Shown piece after piece: positions 60,729 to 64,000 of a DNA stretch of 64,000 bases. The DNA is from Terebella lapidaria (Eukaryota > Annelida > Polychaeta > Terebellida > Terebellidae): assembly GCA_949152475.1 (NCBI GenBank), contig OX424555.1, forward strand, positions 74,477,499-74,541,498. The letters run 5' to 3'. Below the pieces are notes generated by a model that searched no databases, was not told the origin of the DNA, and saw nothing but the letters and a program-made list of their open reading frames with translations. Every line of letters starts with the position of its first letter. Position 1 is the stretch's first letter. The position numbers and the translations under genes are program-made.

Positions 60729-61421
60729 CGCGGTTCGTTTGAATTTTCTTCATTTTCCCGATAATTACGATGGTGATCGATACACACATACACCTGCTGA
60801 TTTTTTGCGCACGAAACAACCGTTCGTTGCAAATACATGGCGATTTATGTTGGTTTGAGCATGGAAAACTGGTCTGAAAAAAAGCCGAAAGATTCCCTAA
60901 CGATTGTTTTTGTAAAATCGAAGATTCCCTAACGAACATGTGAAGATTCCCTAACGATCTTTTCTTTAATAATTCAAATCTACGTTATTTAAATGTTAAA
61001 CGTGAAATAAAGTACCAATTGACACGTATTGATGTGTACAGATGATCTTCTAGTACATATTTCCTATTTTTAATGTGACATTCGCTAATTTATGTCGCAT
61101 AAATCAACGAATTCACAATGGTGTATGATATGGACCTATTACAATATACACGTATTAGGCCTATATCATTAGGGAATCTCACTTTTGTTGTTGGTGAATC
61201 TTATCGCTAATTCTTTTCCTCAACATATCTCAACAAATAACGTGATCTGCTTGAAAAAACTACGCATGTCTTTGACCAAAATACTAAGCTACGTTCGAAG
61301 TATCCATTTATCACTAATGGTCATTTGATAAAATACGATTAAAAATCAAATTGACCATGTTTACTGTCCGCCACTGCGGGATGCACTAACGATCGTTAGT
61401 GTATCCAGTATCGCCACAGTG
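60676..61421. mobile_element. 746-bp non-autonomous DNA element with CACTG ends nested in the LINE
   Basis: CACTGTGGCGAGACTGGAT at 60676 is inverted at 61403-61421 (RC CACTGTGGCGATACTGGAT). The similarity continues inward ('gtgcatcccgca'). 'ataag' flanks both sides (60671-60675, 61422-61426); removing the element and one copy restores the LINE reading NWFSSY-IAGRSQ. AGATTCCCTAACGA recurs three times near 60890-60957 and once inverted near 61169. CACTG ends with subterminal repeats recall CMC/Chapaev-type elements, but a 5-base duplication is not typical, so the superfamily is open. Confidence 0.8.
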
Positions 61422-62430
61422 ATAAGATGAGAACCAGTTGCGAACAAGTCCATTGTTACCGAGGTGATTGAGGACATTCAGGAGACACTGATGGTCCACG
61501 GTGTTAAATGCAGCCGACAGGTCAAGCAATACTGATAATACTCCCTGTCGGTCTGCAATTGAACATAGTATATCGTTTTTCTTCTTAACAAGTGTCGCTC
61601 CTGTACTGTGCCTCCGTCTATACGCTGATTCATGGGGGTCACTCAGATTGTTGGCATCGAGATACTCATTAAGTTGGTCCCTTTGCAGCAACTTGCCAAT
61701 GAAGGCCATGTTAGAAATAGGACGGTAGCTAGACAAAACGTTCGGGTCCATGGATGCCTTTTTCAGAACAGGTGTTACAATTGCGGATTTGAGACTCTTT
61801 GGATTCACCAGAGACGAGTGACTTGTTGACAATCGTCAGTAAGGGCAGCACAATATCACATGCTACAGACTTGAGAAGAGGACGGTAGAGGATCAAGTCA
61901 CATGTTTTGCCAGGGCACGATGATATGACCGATTGGAGCTCAGTGTTTTATTAGTCTGAACTCCGCCATGAAGTCTGAAGTCATCTGAGTCAGCATGATA
62001 GTCAGGAAATCTTGGCGCTGAATTGTTCAGAGAACTGGTGGACTAGTTCAGTCGGCTGAGTTTGAGGAAGAGTTGGGTATTTCTTCTTCCCAAGCAATGA
62101 CTGAACAACGTCAAAGAGATGGCGGGAATTGCCAGGATTGTCCTTAATAGATGACTTGTAATAGTCTGACTTTGTTAGATCAATCATTGTATTGACAGTG
62201 TCTCTCCGAGCAATAAAGAGGATTTTGTGTTCTTGACTTCTAGTTTTCCCCGTGTGTAGTCTTATCTCCATCTGTTTAGCAGCACCGATTTCATTTTTGT
62301 ACCACTTAGTTTCTGGTCTGCCAGTGATCGTTCTAGATTTAATCAAGGCGAGGTTGTCGGTATTGGCCAGGAGAGCATTGTTGTAAGTTTCAACCATGGA
62401 GTCGAGATCTATGTCAGGATGCTTGATATA

Positions 62431-63748
62431 CGCTGAGCTGAAGACAAAGAAACAGAAGTAATGTAAGAATCACCAGGATAGTTGTTTGGAACTCATCAGA
62501 AGCTTGCCGTGCAGAGCCTGGGTTTTATGAGAAGCCCGAGGATGATACACATATTATAATCTCGGATGTATTCAATAATAACATTTGCCTCATCATCGGG
62601 CTTCTCACACGGTCCGGACTCTTCATAGCGAGTTCCTGACAAGATCCAGATAAGTGCCCTGGGTCATTCTTGCCCAGTTTTCATCAGACTTGTTTCTAGA
62701 CCTGGACGGGTGTCGAGAGGCCTCTGTCGCACTGTCCAATCAAGGTGTGAGATAAAATTTACAAAGGTCCAGATCTGGACTTTGATCTGACCACATCTGA
62801 ATCCTGATGTCACTCACATTTTGAACCGAAACTATTGGTGCTTAGTGCATGTTCCCGGTGATTCCAGTGAATGTCCTAGTTAATAAATTCACTCTCTTAC
62901 AATTGATTCAGTTTAAAGAGGCGTAATTCTTTGGGTGTATGTGATACTGAACATTATTTGACTGCAAGTGCTCACCATGAATTTGTCAGAAATTGGCATT
63001 GACAGTCTGATCTTTGTACAGTTTCGCAAAAAAATAGTGATGCAAAAATATAAAGAATACGCTGTTCAAATGCTTGTTGATGATATGCTATAATTGTAAC
63101 AAAACTCTTCGATTTCGTATTGCTGATGATGACAGCATGGTAAATCATGACGTCGTTCATATCGGGAAATTTACAAATCTAAATGTTCGTTTACACGTTG
63201 CCTTGTTATCGGTATAGTTCGTTCGCATCGTGCCATTTGTCGGTATTCTTCACCGCAGGGTCACGTATCGTTTCCAGTTCCTTGTTGTCACATGTCTACT
63301 GAAATTCTACGGTCGGTTGTAAACACAGAGTGCAGTCGGTCCAATATATTACTGTATTGACATCCTTATGGGTCATTCTGCATTGAACCGAAAATGTCCA
63401 CACCACCACCACCATCCATCCATTCATTCCCGTGATAACTATTCCGAATTAGGTATTTTGAACAACCTATATTAGATCACTGGCAATCGATACGTTTATA
63501 TATCTTAACTAATAAACTTGTGAGTAACAATAGGCTGATATCTACATGTAAAAGTTTTTCAGCTATCTAACTTTTGCACGAATCTTTCGCAGACATTGTG
63601 TTCTTTTCAACTTTCACATGACGCCATCTGACCTGCAGAGGAGGAGGAAATATTTGACGACATCGTCAAAATCACATCACATAACACCTCTCCGATGACC
63701 CACAAATGTACGGAAGCTCATATTCGCCACATAGAGGAGCACAATTTT
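62431..63748. other. Intergenic; one small hairpin
   Basis: 'tgagaagcccgaggatga' (62528-62545) pairs with 'tcatcatcgggcttctca' (62590-62607), 17 of 18 bases. (CCA)n near 63402. No gene recognised. Confidence 0.45.
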
Positions 63749-63750
63749 TT

Positions 63751-64000
63751 TTAGAGCGTTATAACGCTCTAATTACAGTGTAATAACGCTGTAATACAGC
63801 GTTATAACGCTCTAATTTACGATTAAATTACAGCGTAATTACGATTAAATTACAGCGTAATTACGCTCTAATACAGCGTAATAACGCTGTAATACAGCGT
63901 AATAACGCTCTAATTTACAGTGTAATAACGCTCTAATTTACAGCGTTTTTACGCGTAATTAGCGCTGTAGCGTAATTACGCTGTAAATTACAGCGTAATT
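63751..64000. repeat. Short-period palindromic satellite, runs off the window
   Basis: Composed almost wholly of the words TTACAGCGTAA, TAACGCTGTAA, TAACGCTCTAA and their reverse complements, e.g. AGAGCGTTATAACGCTCT and ACAGCGTAATTACGCTGT. The pitch is about 20-22 bp. Both strands read nearly the same. It is not coding. Confidence 0.85.

Larger units (their letters stand above)
58776..62430 (-). mobile_element. CR1/L2-like LINE relic with nested insertion and tandem duplication
   Basis: In minus-strand order: the pre-RT linker (62397-62002: RPETKWYKNEIGAAK, LFDVVQSLLGKK), RT start (61832-61430: YRPISNMAFIGKLLQ, LDLSAAFNTVDH, NWFSSY), then a 746-bp DNA element (60676-61421). RT then resumes (YIAGRSQ, GVPQG near 60610, YHLYSDDTRVYLSF near 60500), with the C-terminal part RSLHWLPINSG, MVFKAINGTAPDYI, MWNRLP and FKSKLKTILF. 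The segment 58943-59836 is repeated at 59837-60728, so the RT core and C-terminus occur twice. A frame slip in a 'tatctatc' run follows GVPQG, and the first-unit copy has a single-base slip before KMLVMVFK. The 5' half is missing. It ends at an (ATT)n run. Confidence 0.9.

Noticed and set aside
59755-60939. 394-codon minus-strand ORF as a host gene
   Set aside because: It reads through the end of a DNA element into a duplicated LINE reverse transcriptase segment; it is a relic.

Overview
This window looks like nuclear DNA of a marine invertebrate. It is AT-rich and gene-poor, has short GT-AG introns, and is crowded with satellite-bearing transposons, CR1-like LINEs and a tRNA-derived SINE. 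Amphioxus, a hemichordate or a spiralian would all fit; the sequence alone does not settle the clade. No intact tRNA, rRNA or CRISPR locus was found.

Host genes are few. Two intronless-CDS paralogues on the + strand (6367-6795, 142 aa; 20439-20870, 143 aa) encode a small, basic, five-cysteine protein that I do not recognise. They are about 73% identical by hand alignment, and each has a splice acceptor about 80-165 bases before the ATG. GC-richer islands at 4380-5019 and 16130-16890 are candidate promoters or first exons for them. At 42621-45196 a three-exon gene encodes an SLC10 (bile-acid/sodium symporter) family protein of the SLC10A3/A5-like type, with an extracellular N-terminal domain and an unusually long cytoplasmic tail. 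At 50526-50598 there is a likely signal-peptide first exon of a further gene whose later exons I could not place. At 57796-57948 there is a possible 50-residue secreted cysteine-rich peptide.

The rest is mobile DNA. Family A (degenerate copy 1-1270; 30075-31363; 52828-53914) and family B (33191-34998; 36078-37065; 37760-39553; 40119-41635) share an architecture: a hairpin at one or both ends, a (GTCT/GTCC)n tract, and an interior of tandem satellite monomers (about 340 bp in A, about 138 bp in B). Every A monomer carries a perfect RFX X-box palindrome. B monomers carry DR1 and NR5/ERR-type nuclear-receptor motifs. Other elements are a 961-bp TTA-flanked TIR element with an internal minisatellite (8084-9044), a 3.3-kb TIR element with subterminal CGAAGCGAAA arrays that contains a dead LINE (46800-50143), a 746-bp CACTG-ended element nested in a LINE (60676-61421), foldback and MITE-like repeats, and three CR1-like LINE relics (22085-24320, 47380-48900, 58776-62430).

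From left to right: 0-4 kb degenerate repeats; 4-22 kb the paralogue pair and its intergenic DNA; 22-24 kb LINE; 24-30 kb featureless; 30-41.6 kb families A and B; 42-46 kb the SLC10-like gene; 46.8-50.1 kb the TIR/array element; 50.5-58 kb a possible gene start mixed with MITEs, family A and a minisatellite; 58.4-62.4 kb SINE plus layered LINE; 63.75 kb to the end a palindromic short-period satellite that runs off the window.
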